Positions 37,979-40,534 of a DNA stretch of 40,534 bases are shown here, in pieces. Both the position numbers and the translations under genes were made by a program. Every line of letters starts with the position of its first letter. Position 1 is the first letter of the stretch. Source of the stretch: Candidatus Limadaptatus stercoripullorum (GTDB lineage: Bacteria > Bacillota > Clostridia > Christensenellales > CAG-917). The notes under the pieces are model-generated. The model was not told the DNA's origin. It saw only the letters and a list, made by a program, of their open reading frames with translations, and did no database searches. The DNA lies in contig DVOE01000057.1 of the NCBI GenBank assembly GCA_018713795.1, positions 1 through 40,534 of the forward strand, read 5' to 3'.

Positions 37979-38970
37979 ATCTGAGCCTTAACTTCACGAT
38001 GAGAGACAAGATACTGCTCGCCGTGCTCGCGGTCGTTCTGTTCGTGGGCATGATGTACCTCTACGGCGTCATGCCGGCAAACGAGGAGGCGGAGCAGCTG
38101 GCGAAGCAGGCTGCCGAGAAACAGCAGCAGCTCAACGCCCTGAACGCGCAGATCGCGGGCATAAACATCGACGCGCTGGAAGAGGAGTACGACATCCTCC
38201 TCGACTACTACTACGACGCCAAGGCGGAGATAGAGGCGGCGGGCGCCGCGACGCTCCCGGACAGAGTGCAGATCGTCGCCATAGAAAGGCGGGTGATCGG
38301 TATGCTCGACGAAGCGGGGATAGAGGGCTACAGCACCCAGGGCTGGGCGATAGCGGAGGAGACCTTCGTCAGGGAATATAACGGCTACGAGGCGAATTAC
38401 AGCATCGCCCGCGCCGTGTGCCCCACGCCCTTCAGGTGCGATCCCGACAAGGTGGGAGCCTTCATCGACCGCGTGGCGGAAGAGGAGTTCTTCACGCTCA
38501 CCGACATCAGCATAAGCTACACGACGGAGAATGTGACCGTGGAGGACGGCACCGCGGGAGAGGACGGGCAGGAGCCCGTTACCGAGACCCGTGAGATAGC
38601 CGAAGGCTCGCTCACTCTCGAGTACTATATGATCGCGCGCGATGTGACGGCAGCCGTGCCCGCGCTGCTCCCCGAAGTCACGGGGCTGGAAGCGGACGGC
38701 GCGACGATCTCCTTCGACTCGGTGGAGAACGCCGAGGGGTACGAGTTCTACACCCGCGGCGCGGACGGCACTTTCACCCTCGTCCCGTCCCTCGCGGTGA
38801 GCGCGACAGCGGACGGAAGAGTGACGGTCAAACTGTCGGACGCCTACCTCACGCCCGGCACCCACGAGATAGCCGTGCGCGCGGTGGGCGACAAGATGGC
38901 GGCGGGAGGCGGCTGGTTCAAGTCGCCTAAGCCCGGAGCGGATACCGCCGTCGTTACGGTGACGATCTGA
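37975..38970 (+). CDS. PilO-like protein with C-terminal FN3-like domain
   Basis: N-terminal MNLSLNFTMRDKILLAVLAVVLFVGMMYLYGVMPANEEAEQLAKQAAEKQQQLNALNAQI (TM plus coiled coil); C-terminal FN3-like sheet VTGLEADGATISFDSVENAEGYEFYTR...GTHEIAVRAVGD. ATGA overlap with PilN. Confidence 0.68.
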   Translation: MNLSLNFTMRDKILLAVLAVVLFVGMMYLYGVMPANEEAEQLAKQAAEKQQQLNALNAQIAGINIDALEEEYDILLDYYYDAKAEIEAAGAATLPDRVQIVAIERRVIGMLDEAGIEGYSTQGWAIAEETFVREYNGYEANYSIARAVCPTPFRCDPDKVGAFIDRVAEEEFFTLTDISISYTTENVTVEDGTAGEDGQEPVTETREIAEGSLTLEYYMIARDVTAAVPALLPEVTGLEADGATISFDSVENAEGYEFYTRGADGTFTLVPSLAVSATADGRVTVKLSDAYLTPGTHEIAVRAVGDKMAAGGGWFKSPKPGADTAVVTVTI

Positions 38971-39054
38971 CAAAAAAGCGGGTTTACCGAGCAATAAACG
39001 CGGTATAAAACCTGTGTATGACAAATTAAGGCGTTAAGGGCGCCGAGAGGGAAG

Positions 39055-40534
39055 ATGAGAGGCAGCAGGATAAGGCGGATGTTCGGCAGGAAGTCGAAGA
39101 GGGGAGCGTCGCTCGCGACGGTCCTCGTGTCCATGGCTATCCTCGCCATAGTCGCCACCATGTTCACCGCCATCGCCATGCGCTCTTATCAGTACTCCTA
39201 CGCCAAGCTCTGCAAGCAGCAGGCGTATTACACGGCGACCTCCACTATCGAGAGCTACTATCAGACCATACGGCAGTCTTCCGAACACCTCTCGAGCATG
39301 ATCAACGCGCTCGAGGCCGCGTATCAAGACGCGGTCGAAGAGGAGAACGGACTGCATGTCGATCCCACCCGGGTGAGCGTCAAAGTGGGCTCGTCGGGCG
39401 GGGCGGACTCCTCGGGAATGCTGGTGGACGGCGGCTTTTTCGACACCTATCTCGGGGAGTGCGAACTCTATGTGCGCTACGCCAACAGCGACCGCTCGGA
39501 GATCAGCATAGAGGCGCACGCGACCTACAACGGCTACACCGAGACCGCGCGCGCAAAGGTGGCGCGCACCAATCTCGCCGCTTCCGAACTCAAAAAGATA
39601 TTCGACAATGTCTTTTGCCTGCAATCTCCCATAACCACCATCGTCGCGGACGCGGCTTACGGGGATGTCTATGTCTCCCAGCCCATGGTGTCCTACTTCC
39701 TGGATGAGAGCGGTAACAAAGTGACCGCCGGCAACGAAGGAGCATACAACACGGTCCTTGCCTCGCTGGAAAAGGATGGGAGCTTCGGCGGCTACTCGGC
39801 GCAGCCGGGGCAGTATCTCAGGGACGGGGGCGGCACCATACTCACGGGCGACAGCATCGCGGGGAAGTACAACGCGGTGCTCCGCGACTATGTCTACGCC
39901 AATGTGCAGGCGAGCACGGAGGAGGGCGGTCTCACCGGTCACACCAAGCCGCTCGACATGGACAACACCCCGCTTTACAGATCAAGCGCGCTCGAAGATA
40001 AAGACCGCTGGTACAACGACTGGGTGGAACTGTACATGTTCTCCGCCTCGACGGGCGGCACGACGCTCGACGGCAATCTTTACGCCGACTCCCGTGTGCT
40101 CGTGGGGCTGCTCGACAGAAACGAAGCCATGCGCGAATATGTCCGCTACTGGGACGACACCGTCAAGCGCTCCGTCTACTCCAAGGACAACGATTCGGAC
40201 ACGCTGACCAACTACTTGCAGGACAACACCTTCGTTGAGCTGTCGCTGGAGGCGGGATTCGAGCACGGGTTTGGGAAGGATGTCTTCTTCGATCACGAGA
40301 GTACGACGCTGGACAGAGCGCTTTCCAAGTTCCGCATCAACGGCAACTGTTACTTCTGGGAAGACGCGCGCATCGAGAACTTCGACAGCACTCAGACCGA
40401 GAACGCCCTCAGCGGCATAAAGAACAACATCTACGCCCACAAAGATCTCTACATAGACGGGCTGTACATTTACGAGTGGATCACCGCCACTCCCGAGACC
40501 TCTTCCGAGGTCAGCATTTACGGCGATGTGGTGG
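39055..40534 (+). CDS. Large pilin-like (PilX-like N-terminus) protein, 3' end beyond window
   Basis: ATG at 39055 after gagaggga; frame open to the window end (493+ codons). N-terminus RKSKRG|ASLATVLVSMAILAIVATMFTAIAMRSYQYSYAKLCKQQAYYTATSTIE. Absent from the ORF track because no stop lies in the window. Confidence 0.75.
   Translation, partial: MRGSRIRRMFGRKSKRGASLATVLVSMAILAIVATMFTAIAMRSYQYSYAKLCKQQAYYTATSTIESYYQTIRQSSEHLSSMINALEAAYQDAVEEENGLHVDPTRVSVKVGSSGGADSSGMLVDGGFFDTYLGECELYVRYANSDRSEISIEAHATYNGYTETARAKVARTNLAASELKKIFDNVFCLQSPITTIVADAAYGDVYVSQPMVSYFLDESGNKVTAGNEGAYNTVLASLEKDGSFGGYSAQPGQYLRDGGGTILTGDSIAGKYNAVLRDYVYANVQASTEEGGLTGHTKPLDMDNTPLYRSSALEDKDRWYNDWVELYMFSASTGGTTLDGNLYADSRVLVGLLDRNEAMREYVRYWDDTVKRSVYSKDNDSDTLTNYLQDNTFVELSLEAGFEHGFGKDVFFDHESTTLDRALSKFRINGNCYFWEDARIENFDSTQTENALSGIKNNIYAHKDLYIDGLYIYEWITATPETSSEVSIYGDVV

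Overview
The window is a GC-rich, gene-dense bacterial chromosome segment. Its gene content and order look like an uncultured Clostridia-type Firmicute (inference only). I read five blocks. (1) About 1-11.5 kb is a carbohydrate/polyol catabolic region: iolE 3' end, iolG, a divergent PfkB kinase, a second Gfo/Idh/MocA oxidoreductase, a small beta-sandwich-like protein overlapping a PHP (CehA/McbA-type) hydrolase, a divergent GDPD-like protein, a sugar phosphate isomerase/epimerase, a six-hairpin glycosidase-like protein, a GPH-family symporter with a long acidic tail, and a lipoprotein. (2) About 11.6-23.2 kb is a housekeeping run: comM-dprA-topA-trmFO-hslV-hslU-hisS-rseC-like-trx-glyA. (3) About 23.3-31.9 kb holds two divergent small proteins, a subtilisin-like protease without a signal peptide, a cysteine-desulfurase-like gene divergent from a DUF3343 gene, nth, an NfnA/NfnB-like pair, obg, a 67-aa hypothetical and a zinc-ribbon protein. 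(4) About 32-33.2 kb holds tRNA-Leu(GAG), a tiny ORF and a SARP-like regulator that lacks a receiver domain. (5) About 33.2-40.5 kb holds a 548-aa membrane protein that resembles a catalytically dead S26B signal peptidase, divergent from a type IV pilus-type cluster (PilC/M/N/O-like plus a large pilin-like ORF running off the window end, which the ORF track omits). The most interesting items are the pseudo-signal-peptidase-like protein, the PilO-FN3-like fusion with the PilX-like protein, the split CehA-type hydrolase pair, the altered GDPD active site, the receiver-less SARP and the desulfurase/DUF3343 pair. No CRISPR array, transposase, prophage or rRNA was recognised. All family assignments come from motif reading; no database search was run.
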